Below are positions 53,307 through 61,165 of a stretch of 64,000 nt of DNA, piece after piece. Position 1 is the stretch's first letter. Every line of letters begins with the position of its first letter. The stretch is from positions 4,588,001-4,652,000 of the forward strand of contig NZ_CP145605.1 of NCBI RefSeq assembly GCF_036884255.1. Reading direction: 5' to 3'. The notes under the pieces are model-generated. The model saw only the letters and a list, made by a program, of their open reading frames with translations. It was not told the DNA's origin and did no database searches. The DNA is from Paenibacillus tundrae. GTDB taxonomy: Bacteria; Bacillota; Bacilli; Paenibacillales; Paenibacillaceae. A program made the translations under genes and the position numbers.

Positions 53307-53809
53307 AGATGTCCTCCCCCAAATCCGAGGAAGGCATATACGATCCCGATAATAAATGCTGCGACTACACCAAACACGATAACGGAGCCAGCCAGCTTAA
53401 ACATGTTGGCACCTACACCAAGTACCAATCCTTCTGCCCTGTGCTCCAGCGCCGCAGAACACATCGAGTTGGCAAAGCCTGTAACCGGAACGGCTGTACC
53501 CGCCCCTGCCCATTGTGCGATTTTATCGTATACACCAAGACAGGTCAGCACGACCGAGATAAAGATCATCACCGCTACGGTCGGGCTAGCTGCTTCCTTA
53601 GAAGTCATATCAAAACCCGCCATAAATGCTTCTTGGATAGCTTGTCCAATCAGGCAGACAAATCCCCCAACGAAAAAAGCTTTAATGCAGTTAGCCAAGA
53701 GGGGACGTGCAGGTTCATGCTTTTTGGCTACCTTTTTATATTCCTGCTCACTTATGGACAATGATGGTGATTTTTTGCTACTGCCGGTTCCTTTCGTCTC
53801 AGCTGGCAA
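53303..53809 (-). CDS. spoVAC: Stage V sporulation protein AC
   Basis: 168 residues; a polar N-terminus (about 1-40) then four membrane segments (IKAFFVGGFVCLIGQAIQEA, VAVMIFISVVLTCLGV, GAGTAVPVTGFANSMCSAAL, VIVFGVVAAFIIGIVYAF). In B. subtilis SpoVAC is a mechanosensitive channel that releases dipicolinate. It starts at TTG with AAGGAGG 9-10 nt upstream. No spoVAA or spoVAB genes precede it: 53810-54067 has no gene that I trust. I found no sigma-G promoter fitting the consensus. Confidence 0.93.
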   Translation of the reverse strand: MPAETKGTGSSKKSPSLSISEQEYKKVAKKHEPARPLLANCIKAFFVGGFVCLIGQAIQEAFMAGFDMTSKEAASPTVAVMIFISVVLTCLGVYDKIAQWAGAGTAVPVTGFANSMCSAALEHRAEGLVLGVGANMFKLAGSVIVFGVVAAFIIGIVYAFLGFGGGHL

Positions 53810-54067
53810 TGTACAGAACCTCCTTCGAAATGGAATGAGAACGCGAATTCATTCCTGTATGCAATGGTTGGACGTGTGTAATCCTAAATACATTGTTTGT
53901 TAATGTTCGTAAGGTTATGTATCCGGCGAAATGCAGCATATGTTTCCAGTGTGATAAAGATTTGAATTTGCTGATGTAAGCGCCGGATCTTTCTAAGCTA
54001 CAAACTATCCTGCATTCGGATAAGGCCTTTCCCTTTATGCATTCCTTGAATGTATACAATCATGCTC

Positions 54068-54151
54068 TTACAAATAAAGCAGGATGATAACGAGTAGAAT
54101 AAACAAGACGATGAAAAGAACTGCTTCATTACCTTCATCAGGTGGCTTCAT
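54068..54151 (-). CDS. YjcZ-like tiny membrane protein (27 aa)
   Basis: 27 residues: a charged start MKPPDEGNEA then a single hydrophobic helix (VLFIVLFILLVIILLYL). This shape is that of the YjcZ/SscA class of spore-forming bacteria, though too short to be sure of the family. A GGAAGGAG lies 14 nt from the ATG, further than usual, but the spacer holds AGTTG-CATA-CAACT, a 5-bp hairpin that would bring them closer. It lies between spoVAC and the M42 peptidase gene, in a 670-bp stretch otherwise without a convincing gene. Confidence 0.55.
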   Translation of the reverse strand: MKPPDEGNEAVLFIVLFILLVIILLYL

Positions 54152-54478
54152 CTAGTTGTATGCAACTCCTTCCTATTGCTCAAACGTATAGAACAAAGGA
54201 TGTGGTTTCCCTGAGAGGTAAACCACTCCTATCTATGTATTCCTATTCAAACAGCTATTCGGTGGAACAGGGCTTGTGCGGATTTCATACGAATATGCAG
54301 TGGAAATCGAAACTCAATATGCCTGATATACGTGACGTAAACATGGACAATTACGTGCGCAAGGTTCATACTGGTTATGACCGGTGGTTAATAATTGATC
54401 CTGAAATGACAGGATTCCATGTCCAGCAGCCGTTCTGCTGAGACTTGAACTACATAAGAACAGAGGAGTTGTCCACAT

Positions 54479-55552
54479 ATGAATGAAAAAACAATGGATA
54501 TGTTTCGCACACTGACTGAATTCCCTTCTGCTTCGGGCTTTGAACGTGAGCTTCGCGGATGGATGAAGGATCAGCTTTCCGCTTACACGGATGAATTTGT
54601 TCAGGATCGCTTGGGTAGTCTTTTTGGTGTATTACGCGGGGATGAATCAGGCCCTAAAGTAATGGTTGCTGGGCATTTTGATGAAGTAGGCTTCATGACG
54701 ACTGGCATTACAGAAACCGGTATGATTAAATTCCGTCCACTGGGTGGATGGTGGAGCCAAGCTGTGTTGTCACAACGACTTCAGATCATCACACCTGAGC
54801 GCCGAATTACTGGGGTTGTAGGCTCTACACCTACACATCTTTTGGATGAGTCCCAGCGCAGCAAGCCGGTGGATCTGAACACCATGTACCTGGATATTGG
54901 TGCAGATAACCGCGCTGAAGCGGAGTCATGGGGCATCCATCCGGGCATGCAAATTGTACCTATTTGTGAATTTACACCAATGGCGAATCCGAAGAAAATC
55001 ATGGCTAAGGCGTGGGATAACCGTTATGGTGTTGGTCTCGCACTGGAACTCGTTGAGGCACTTCATAAAGAAAAATTGCCTAATATCCTATATTCCGGGG
55101 CAACCGTTCAAGAGGAATTGGGTCTTCGCGGCGCACGTACCGCTGCAAATCTCATTGAGCCTGATATCTTCTTCGCACTCGACTGTAGTGCAGCCAATGA
55201 TATGACAGGAGACAAGCAATCCTTTGGACATATTGGACAAGGCGCATTGCTGCGTATTTTTGATCCAGGCATGTTCACCCATCGTGGTATGGTTGAGTAT
55301 GTGCAGGATACAGCATCCTCCAACCAGATTAAGATGCAATACTTCATCTCACCAGGAGGAACAGATGCAGGACAGGTTCATCTGAGCGGTATTGGTGTCC
55401 CTTCCACCGTTATTGGAATCTGTGCTCGTTACATTCACACTTCTTCATCCATCATCCATACAGATGACTATGATGCAGCGAAAGAATTGATTGTGAAGCT
55501 CGTCAAAGGACTGGATCGCTCCACGATGAATACCATTATCAATAATGCTTAA
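54479..55552 (+). CDS. M42 family metallopeptidase (deblocking/glutamyl aminopeptidase)
   Basis: 357 residues. Dinuclear metal-site residues: H66 and D68 in GHFDEVGFM, D in KAWDNRYGVGLALE, EE in ATVQEELGLRGARTAA, D in FALDCSAAND, and H in RYIHTSSSIIHTDDYD. A tetrahedral cytosolic aminopeptidase of the TET/FrvX/YsdC class. The start has AGAGGAG upstream. A terminator follows at 55577. Confidence 0.93.
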   Translation: MNEKTMDMFRTLTEFPSASGFERELRGWMKDQLSAYTDEFVQDRLGSLFGVLRGDESGPKVMVAGHFDEVGFMTTGITETGMIKFRPLGGWWSQAVLSQRLQIITPERRITGVVGSTPTHLLDESQRSKPVDLNTMYLDIGADNRAEAESWGIHPGMQIVPICEFTPMANPKKIMAKAWDNRYGVGLALELVEALHKEKLPNILYSGATVQEELGLRGARTAANLIEPDIFFALDCSAANDMTGDKQSFGHIGQGALLRIFDPGMFTHRGMVEYVQDTASSNQIKMQYFISPGGTDAGQVHLSGIGVPSTVIGICARYIHTSSSIIHTDDYDAAKELIVKLVKGLDRSTMNTIINNA

Positions 55553-55576
55553 CATCTGAACGCACGCTTTATTTCA

Positions 55577-55613
55577 AGAGATGTCCTGACTATGTCGGGA
55601 TGTCTCTTTTTTC
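55577..55613 (+). terminator. Terminator after the M42 peptidase gene
   Basis: A 14-bp stem AGAGATGTCCTGAC / GTCGGGATGTCTCT (three G-U pairs), TAT loop, followed by TTTTTT. Confidence 0.92.
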
Positions 55614-55732
55614 GTTTTCACCAATAGTACGTGTTCAAAAAGGATAGATTAATAGGTCGAACATTATAGGAAATTACACATAAGATACAAGAACGGAAGA
55701 AGAATCAAACACCAAGCGGCGGGGGAGCTTCT

Positions 55733-56053
55733 ATGGCAGTAAGAAAGAATGGAAAGTCGAATAAGAGCTCCAAAAAAGAGAATGCTGCCAGCTCCCTTCT
55801 TGGCGGTAATCTTAAAGGAAGAAATCTGGAGCTTATTGTGGCAGCATTACTAGTGAGCGGGAAGCTCAGAGTGGATGCGGTTACGTTGTTTCGCGAAGCT
55901 ACGCTTGTCGTTGAATTGGTCGGCCAATATAAAACGCTACAACAGATCACACCATCGAATCAAGACAAACTTGTGCAATTTCTGGATGAAATCGGTGGCG
56001 ATATGACGTTAAATGATGTTATTCGGGCATTTCAACAAAGAATCAATTCCTAA
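55733..56053 (+). CDS. Uncharacterised protein, 106 aa
   Basis: A Lys/Ser/Asn-rich N-terminus (about 1-30) followed by a compact helical part: GRNLELIVAALLVSGKLRVD, LFREATLVVELVGQYKTLQQ, and LNDVIRAFQQRI. The hydrophobic stretch is short (IVAALLVSG) and probably not a membrane segment. GGGGGAG lies 5 nt before the ATG. The 23-nt gap to the 39-residue gene downstream suggests one transcript. Family not recognised; position among sporulation-type small genes hints at, but does not show, a spore role. Confidence 0.78.
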   Translation: MAVRKNGKSNKSSKKENAASSLLGGNLKGRNLELIVAALLVSGKLRVDAVTLFREATLVVELVGQYKTLQQITPSNQDKLVQFLDEIGGDMTLNDVIRAFQQRINS

Positions 56054-56076
56054 CACCAAGAAATGAGGTTGAGATC

Positions 56077-56196
56077 ATGTCTGACTTCGATGGAAATGGA
56101 TTCGCCGAGCTAATCATCATCGTCATTCTTGTTGTTTTATTCGTATATGGTTCCTCAGATATTGATAGCCTAACCGATGCCCCTTCTCAAGCTTAA
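56077..56196 (+). CDS. Tiny membrane protein, 39 aa
   Basis: 39 residues, one hydrophobic helix at about 10-25 (FAELIIIVILVVLFVYG) between an acidic N-terminus (MSDFDGNG) and a polar tail (SSDIDSLTDAPSQA). GAGG lies 8 nt before the ATG. It starts 23 nt after the 106-residue protein gene. It resembles the YjcZ class of small spore-associated membrane proteins in shape. Not recognised more closely. Confidence 0.65.
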   Translation: MSDFDGNGFAELIIIVILVVLFVYGSSDIDSLTDAPSQA

Positions 56197-56249
56197 GTAA
56201 GCGGCATCCACCCTAGCATGCAAGACAAAAATCATCTGTATCCCTACAA

Positions 56250-56283
56250 ACGCCAGTCTGAGCTTCAATCTACAGACTGGCAT
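56250..56283. terminator. Hairpin between convergent genes
   Basis: GCCAGTCTG / CAGACTGGC, 9-bp stem with a 12-base loop, between the 39-residue gene and the YdjM-like gene that converge here. T-runs are poor on both strands. Confidence 0.6.
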
Positions 56284-56294
56284 TATTGGGATCG

Positions 56295-57002
56295 TTAGAG
56301 AAATAGTGGTGAAAATGCAATCCAGGCAAGTATGAGAGTAAGTACAATGCAGACATTCTCAACTACGGCTCCATGCTTGGTTCCCGTACTCATTAGATTC
56401 GCACGTATACGCCACTTAAGTGGCGGTAGTGGACGGATTCCCCGATTCGTTAATGAATCAGCAAGTAGATGCATAGCATAGGCTGTACCCCCAGCGATCC
56501 AGATCTCCGGTTGCAGCTGCGCAGTCGTAGTATACAGCAGTCCTGCCCACACTGCAGTTCCATACACTGTATGCGTTAGTCCCCTGTGTGTCAGCGTTGT
56601 ACATAACATCAGCAAACTCCCTGCAATCCAGTTCCAAGGCGCAAATGCATGGCCGTAGAAAACCAACCCCAAGCCAATCGCAAACATTAGCACTTTACGG
56701 AGTGAGCGTGAAGGCAAAAATGATACCATACCAATCAAGATCGCAAGTAACAGATTCCAAGGTTGACTCTGAACATAGAAGTACACAAACACCGCCGTCG
56801 GTAACAAAATCGTCTGTAGTAGCCTAATGAGACTGTTTGGCAGAGCCTTCGAAACCAATAGCGAGTTGGGTTCATCGATGTCAGGCAACAGTGAACCGAT
56901 CAGCGCCACCGTTACTGCAGGATCTGTTACAGGCAGACCTGTGAATTGAAGAACAGAAAGCGATACCCCTGTTCCAATAATAAGGTGGGATCTTCCCATC
57001 AT
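56295..57002 (-). CDS. YdjM-family membrane-bound metal-dependent hydrolase
   Basis: 235 residues with about six membrane segments. Motifs of the YdjM/LexA-binding putative hydrolase family: RSHLIIGTG at the start, LIGSLLPDIDEPNS, THRGLTHTVYG and YAMHLLADSLTNRG, whose His and Asp residues would bind metal. Substrate unknown. The start is ATG at 57002 (an adjacent ATG follows), with AAAGGAAG about 10 nt upstream; an earlier in-frame start lacks a site. It diverges from the nir genes. Confidence 0.85.
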   Translation of the reverse strand: MMGRSHLIIGTGVSLSVLQFTGLPVTDPAVTVALIGSLLPDIDEPNSLLVSKALPNSLIRLLQTILLPTAVFVYFYVQSQPWNLLLAILIGMVSFLPSRSLRKVLMFAIGLGLVFYGHAFAPWNWIAGSLLMLCTTLTHRGLTHTVYGTAVWAGLLYTTTAQLQPEIWIAGGTAYAMHLLADSLTNRGIRPLPPLKWRIRANLMSTGTKHGAVVENVCIVLTLILAWIAFSPLFL

Positions 57003-57174
57003 GATGCAAAAACTTCCTTTCGACGAAATAGGGAACATAACTGACCCACTTCTGATATTACACTGATTTCAAAATGAGAACAATAGTTCGTATATCCTTA
57101 TTTATTTTCAAAATAAATTTTGAGTTCTGTGACCGGGACCACAGTTTTTATTTTGTGAGGAGTTTATCGTTATT

Positions 57175-57190
57175 TGTGAAATTTATCACA
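57175..57190 (+). promoter_or_regulatory. Fnr-type (or Rex-type) operator of the nir operon
   Basis: TGTGA-N6-TCACA, a perfect match to the B. subtilis Fnr/Crp-type palindrome, centred 41.5 bp before the likely transcription start at 57224. The extended sequence TTGTGAA-N4-ATCACAT also resembles a Rex site. A weaker CTGTG-N8-CACAG lies at about 57127-57144. Otherwise 57003-57174 shows nothing. Confidence 0.75.
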
Positions 57191-57211
57191 TTAGATGATG
57201 CCAATCATCTG

Positions 57212-57217
57212 TATGAT
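57212..57217 (+). promoter_or_regulatory. -10 box of the nir promoter
   Basis: TATGAT with no recognisable -35 box, as expected of a promoter activated by a regulator bound at -41.5. Confidence 0.6.
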
Positions 57218-57253
57218 TAAAATATAAACCACTAAAAATGTTAGTAAATACGT

Positions 57254-57277
57254 GTTCAAAAGCGCGAGCTTCTGAAC
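57254..57277 (+). repeat. Short palindrome of the MITE-end type in the nirB leader
   Basis: GTTCAAAAGC-GCGA-GCTTCTGAAC, a 10-bp stem with one mismatch and a GCGA tetraloop, in the presumed nirB 5' leader. Sequence as at the ends of the 26.2-kb and 34.2-kb elements, and preceded by the same TACGT as at 9.1 and 55.6 kb. Confidence 0.7.
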
Positions 57278-57319
57278 AACCACTGGTAATGTACAGTCTA
57301 TCCAAGGAGGCCTATACAC

Positions 57320-59749
57320 ATGAACGGAAATAAAGAAAAACTGGTCGTCATCGGTAACGGCATGGCAGGAATTAGTACGGTTGAGCAAATTTTAAAATTA
57401 AGCTCCCGCTTCGAGATCACAGTTATTGGTACAGAACCCTACCCTAACTATAACCGCATTATGTTGTCCTATGTGCTGGAGGGCAGCAAAACGTTGGATG
57501 ATATTGTACTCAATGACCTGCATTGGTATGAAGAATATGGTATTACGTTGCATATGGGCACAACGGTATCCAAAATCGATTCCGATACACGCGAAGTGGT
57601 GACTACAGACGGTTCGCGCGTTCCTTATGACAAGGTCATCATTGCTACAGGCTCCAATTCCTTTATTCTTCCTGTACCTGGACACGATAAACAGGGCGTT
57701 GTTGGATTCCGGGATATCGCTGACTGTAATACGATGCTAGATGCAGCGAAGAATTACAAAAAAGCAGCTGTCATTGGTGGCGGATTGCTAGGTCTAGAAG
57801 CAGCTAAAGGACTGGTTCAGCTCGGCATGGAGGTTACCGTTGTCCACTTAATGCAGGATCTCATGGAACGTCAACTAGATTCAACAGCTTCTGCCATGTT
57901 AAAGGCTGAACTTGAACGCCAAGGCATCCAATTCAAAATGGGTGCACAGACATCCGAATTGCTTGGCGGCGAGCGTGTTGAAGGTATTCGTTTTGCAGAT
58001 GAAACGGTACTGGATGTTGATTTTGTTGTTATGGCTGTCGGTATCAAACCAAACATCACTGTTGCTCGCGAGAGCGGCATGGAAGTCAATCGAGGCATCA
58101 TTGTTGACGACTACATGCAAACTTCTCTTGAAAATGTGTATTCCGTCGGAGAATGTACAGAGCATCGCGGTGTGTGTTACGGCCTCGTCGCTCCATTATT
58201 CGAACAAGGTATGATCCTGGCTAAACATATATGCGGTGTTGAAACTGCACCTTATGAAGGTTCTGTAGTATCTACGAAATTGAAAATTTCGGGCGTAGAT
58301 GTATTTTCGACAGGTGAGTTTATTGATGGCCCTGAGCACACGGTTATCTCTCACAAAGACGAATGGAAACGCACGTACAAAAAAATCCTGCTTCGCGATA
58401 ATGTAATGGTCGGCGCTGTGTTATTTGGTGACATCACGGATTCAGCGGAGCTGCAAAAACTGATCAAGCAACAGACTGAAATGACCGATGACCTGTACGC
58501 TTCACTCATGGGCACAGGCTGCGGTGGACACAAGAAGGCAACATCGGTAGAAACGATGGCTGAGGACGAAATCGTATGTGGCTGTAATGGTGTTACCAAA
58601 GGTCATATTATGGACGCGATTACGAATCAAGGATTAACCAGCATCGATGAGATCAAAGCGAGCACGGGTGCAACACGTTCTTGCGGTGGCTGTAAACCAG
58701 TCGTAGAACAGATCTTGCAATATGTACTTGGTGATAATTTTACAACGGGTGCCAAACAGGGCATTTGCGGATGTACTTCCCTAAGCCGGGATGAGATCGT
58801 AGCGGAGATCAGACAAAAAGGTCTGCAAACGACCAAAGAAGTGATGAACGTATTGGGATGGACTCAGCCTGAGGGCTGCTCGAAATGCCGTCCTGCAATC
58901 AACTATTACCTGGGTATGATTGCACCGGATACACATGAGGATGAGAAGGAATCCCGCTTCGTCAACGAACGTATGAACGCCAATATTCAGAAAGACGGAA
59001 CCTATACCGTTGTGCCACGGATGTATGGCGGGGTTACAACACCAGAAGACTTGAAACGTATCGCGGATGTATCGGTCAAATACGATGTAAAAGCGGTTAA
59101 AGTGACTGGAGGACAGCGTCTAGACTTGATCGGAGTCAAAAAAGAAGATTTGCAAAACGTATGGGCTGAGCTCGATATGCCTTCAGGCTATGCTTATGCT
59201 AAATCACTTCGTACCGTCAAAACATGTGTAGGTTCACAGTTCTGCCGCTTCGGTACACAGGATTCAATGGCTATGGGCGCCAGAATTGAACGTAAATTCG
59301 AACGCTTGGATCTACCTGCTAAATTCAAATACGCCGTGAACGGCTGCCCACGTAACTGTGCAGAAGCATGTACGAAAGATATCGGTATTGTTGGTAACGA
59401 CGGCGGTTGGGAAATATTCATCGGCGGTAACGGCGGGATCAAAGCCAGACTTGCGGACTCCCTCTGCAAAGTGAAAACGGACGAAGAATTGATCGAGCTG
59501 TGCGGCGCCATCATGCAACATTATCGTGAGACTGCCAACTACCTCGAACGGACTTCGGAATGGGTAGAACGTGTGGGTCTGGAATCGATACGTGCAGTTG
59601 TGGTTGACGATATTCAAGAACGTAAGGCGCTAATGGAACGAATTGAGTTTGCACTTGGACATGTGGAAGAACCTTGGCAAAAAGCAATTCGAAATGAACA
59701 AGGTGAGAACAAACTATTTCACGGAATTGAAGTAACTGCCCGTCCGTAA
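57320..59749 (+). CDS. nirB: Assimilatory/dissimilatory NAD(P)H nitrite reductase, large subunit
   Basis: 809 residues. It reduces nitrite to ammonium. Order: FAD/NAD(P)H domains (VVIGNGMAGISTVEQILKL; AVIGGGLLGLEAAKGLV), two BFD-like 2Fe-2S modules (CGC at about 419-421 with SCGGC near 455; CGC near 483 with GCSKC near 521), a nitrite/sulfite reductase ferredoxin-like domain, and the siroheme/4Fe-4S site (TCVGSQFC near 635-641 and GCPRNCAEAC near 675-684). The start has AAGGAGG upstream. First of nirB-nirD-nirC. B. subtilis NasD is the relative; the Fnr-type site suggests anaerobic use. No siroheme-synthesis or nitrate reductase genes lie in the window. Confidence 0.95.
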   Translation: MNGNKEKLVVIGNGMAGISTVEQILKLSSRFEITVIGTEPYPNYNRIMLSYVLEGSKTLDDIVLNDLHWYEEYGITLHMGTTVSKIDSDTREVVTTDGSRVPYDKVIIATGSNSFILPVPGHDKQGVVGFRDIADCNTMLDAAKNYKKAAVIGGGLLGLEAAKGLVQLGMEVTVVHLMQDLMERQLDSTASAMLKAELERQGIQFKMGAQTSELLGGERVEGIRFADETVLDVDFVVMAVGIKPNITVARESGMEVNRGIIVDDYMQTSLENVYSVGECTEHRGVCYGLVAPLFEQGMILAKHICGVETAPYEGSVVSTKLKISGVDVFSTGEFIDGPEHTVISHKDEWKRTYKKILLRDNVMVGAVLFGDITDSAELQKLIKQQTEMTDDLYASLMGTGCGGHKKATSVETMAEDEIVCGCNGVTKGHIMDAITNQGLTSIDEIKASTGATRSCGGCKPVVEQILQYVLGDNFTTGAKQGICGCTSLSRDEIVAEIRQKGLQTTKEVMNVLGWTQPEGCSKCRPAINYYLGMIAPDTHEDEKESRFVNERMNANIQKDGTYTVVPRMYGGVTTPEDLKRIADVSVKYDVKAVKVTGGQRLDLIGVKKEDLQNVWAELDMPSGYAYAKSLRTVKTCVGSQFCRFGTQDSMAMGARIERKFERLDLPAKFKYAVNGCPRNCAEACTKDIGIVGNDGGWEIFIGGNGGIKARLADSLCKVKTDEELIELCGAIMQHYRETANYLERTSEWVERVGLESIRAVVVDDIQERKALMERIEFALGHVEEPWQKAIRNEQGENKLFHGIEVTARP

Positions 59750-59780
59750 GTCAAACCACTACAGATAAGGAGAGTTCAAT

Positions 59781-60107
59781 ATGACAACTAAACCAGCCGG
59801 CACCTATTACCCTGCCGGAACGATTGATGAATTTCTACCTCGCATTGGTAGAGTCGTTGAGATTCAAGGCAAACAGCTCGCTGTATTTCTTGCCTCGGAT
59901 GGCACCATCTTCGCAGCAGATAATCGAAACCCGCATCCGAAAGGCGGACCACTTGCCGAAGGCATTGTGTCAGGTCATTACCTCTATGACCCACTGTACG
60001 ATTGGAAGATCGATCTTAGCACAGGTCTAGTGCAAGCTCCCGACCAAGGACAGGTTCAGATGTACTCGGTCAAAGTGGAAAATGGAACGGTCTGGATTGC
60101 AGTATAG
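59781..60107 (+). CDS. nirD: Nitrite reductase small subunit, Rieske-like without ligands
   Basis: 108 residues with a Rieske-type beta fold: the family's box 1 appears as NPHPKGGPLAEGIVSGHYLY and box 2 as DPLYDWKIDLSTG. The protein has no cysteine at all: where a Rieske protein has CPH and CPLHDW, this has NPH and DPLYDW. It therefore cannot bind a 2Fe-2S cluster, as is also known for E. coli NirD. It is needed for NirB activity in other bacteria. 31 nt after nirB, AAGGAGAG ribosome site. Confidence 0.92.
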   Translation: MTTKPAGTYYPAGTIDEFLPRIGRVVEIQGKQLAVFLASDGTIFAADNRNPHPKGGPLAEGIVSGHYLYDPLYDWKIDLSTGLVQAPDQGQVQMYSVKVENGTVWIAV

Positions 60108-60159
60108 CTGCAGTCCAGGTAACACATGGGATTGATGCTTAAGTATGGGGGAAACCGAC

Positions 60160-60948
60160 ATGTACACACCTAATGTTGAAGGAATTATTGAAGCCGCGGT
60201 CAAAAAAAGAGATCAAATGAATTCAGGTCTAGCACGTTATATGGTATCCGCCTTGATGGCTGGTGCATATGTAGGCCTTGGCATTATTCTAATCTTCAGT
60301 ATCGGCGCACCGCTTCTCGCGGCGCAATCACCTTTTCAGATGATCCTGATGGGCATGTCCTTCGGGCTCGCTCTCACCCTTGTTATTTTTGCAGGGTCGG
60401 AGCTGTTTACGGGCAACAATATGTTTTTTACCATGAGTACGTTAGCAGGTCGCACTACCGTGAAAGACACAATGAAGAACTGGGGACTTGTCTTTCTCGG
60501 CAATCTGATCGGCGCGGTCATTCTGAGTCTGCTCATTGTCGGCAGTGGTTTGTTCAAAACAGCTACACCAGAGCATCTGCTCTTTGCCGTTTCTGCTAAG
60601 AAGATGGCAGCCCCCGTTACTGAGCTATTCTTCCGCGGCATTCTCTGTAACTGGCTCGTCTGTCTAGCCATCTGGATGTCTTCACGCACAAAAGAGGACA
60701 TTGCCAAGCTTGTATTGATCTGGTGGTGTCTGTACGCATTTATCGCCAGTGGATATGAGCACAGCGTTGCCAATATGACATTGCTCTCCTTATCTTGGTT
60801 ACTGCCAAACCATCCGGATACCATCACATTAGCAGGCTGGTTCCATAATATGATTCCAGTCACACTCGGTAACATTGTCGGAGGCGCTTTGTTTGTTGGG
60901 ATGGCCTATTGGTTCGTATCACCTGTGAGAAAGAAAACCCGTCAATGA
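60160..60948 (+). CDS. nirC: Formate/nitrite transporter family protein
   Basis: 262 residues with six membrane segments, FNT family. Marks: GLGIILIFSIGAPLLA, FAGSELFTGNNMFFTMS (the conserved ELFTGN), GNLIGAVILSLLIVGSG, WLVCLAIWMSSRTKEDIAK, GYEHSVANM and LGNIVGGALFVGMAYW. The gene order with nirBD suggests nitrite rather than formate. The start is ATG at 60160 with GGGGGAA 9 nt upstream; an ATG five codons earlier has no site. A terminator follows. Confidence 0.9.
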   Translation: MYTPNVEGIIEAAVKKRDQMNSGLARYMVSALMAGAYVGLGIILIFSIGAPLLAAQSPFQMILMGMSFGLALTLVIFAGSELFTGNNMFFTMSTLAGRTTVKDTMKNWGLVFLGNLIGAVILSLLIVGSGLFKTATPEHLLFAVSAKKMAAPVTELFFRGILCNWLVCLAIWMSSRTKEDIAKLVLIWWCLYAFIASGYEHSVANMTLLSLSWLLPNHPDTITLAGWFHNMIPVTLGNIVGGALFVGMAYWFVSPVRKKTRQ

Positions 60949-60966
60949 CTCATGCTCTCATGCTAT

Positions 60967-61007
60967 AAACCATGCATTCTCTGGACTCTCAGAGGGCATG
61001 GTTTTTT
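60967..61007 (+). terminator. Terminator of the nir operon
   Basis: AAACCATGC / GCATGGTTT stem with CTCT/AGAG inner pairs, followed by TTTTTT. Confidence 0.92.
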
Positions 61008-61165
61008 ACGTTCTATTTTTCTACGTTATGTTTTTTATGTCATGACTTTATTTACCTTATGACCTTTTACCTTTCACAACCTCAGCGTTAATCCGCCGTT
61101 TACATATTAGTCGTATAGTCGAACCATGCCTTAACATATCTAACGACCAAAGGATGACTGCTTAT

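Noticed and set aside
53217..53903. A 228-codon plus-strand frame opposite spoVAC/spoVAD
   Set aside because: Antisense to two firmly identified genes; no ribosome site.
53810..53960. Possible sigma-G promoter before spoVAC (CATACA with an upstream GGATTA)
   Set aside because: The -10 has two mismatches and the -35 does not fit YGHATR at 17-18 nt; too weak to list.
53799..54059. An 86-codon minus-strand frame upstream of spoVAC
   Set aside because: No ribosome site, overlaps the spoVAC start, and resembles no family.
54142..54441. A 99-codon frame (or 68 codons from ATG at 54235) before the M42 peptidase gene
   Set aside because: No ribosome site at a usable distance from any start, no recognisable motif, and it overlaps the likelier tiny gene on the other strand. 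A hairpin GTGGTTT/AAACCAC at about 54201-54225 lies within it. It could be a decayed gene; I leave it out for lack of support.
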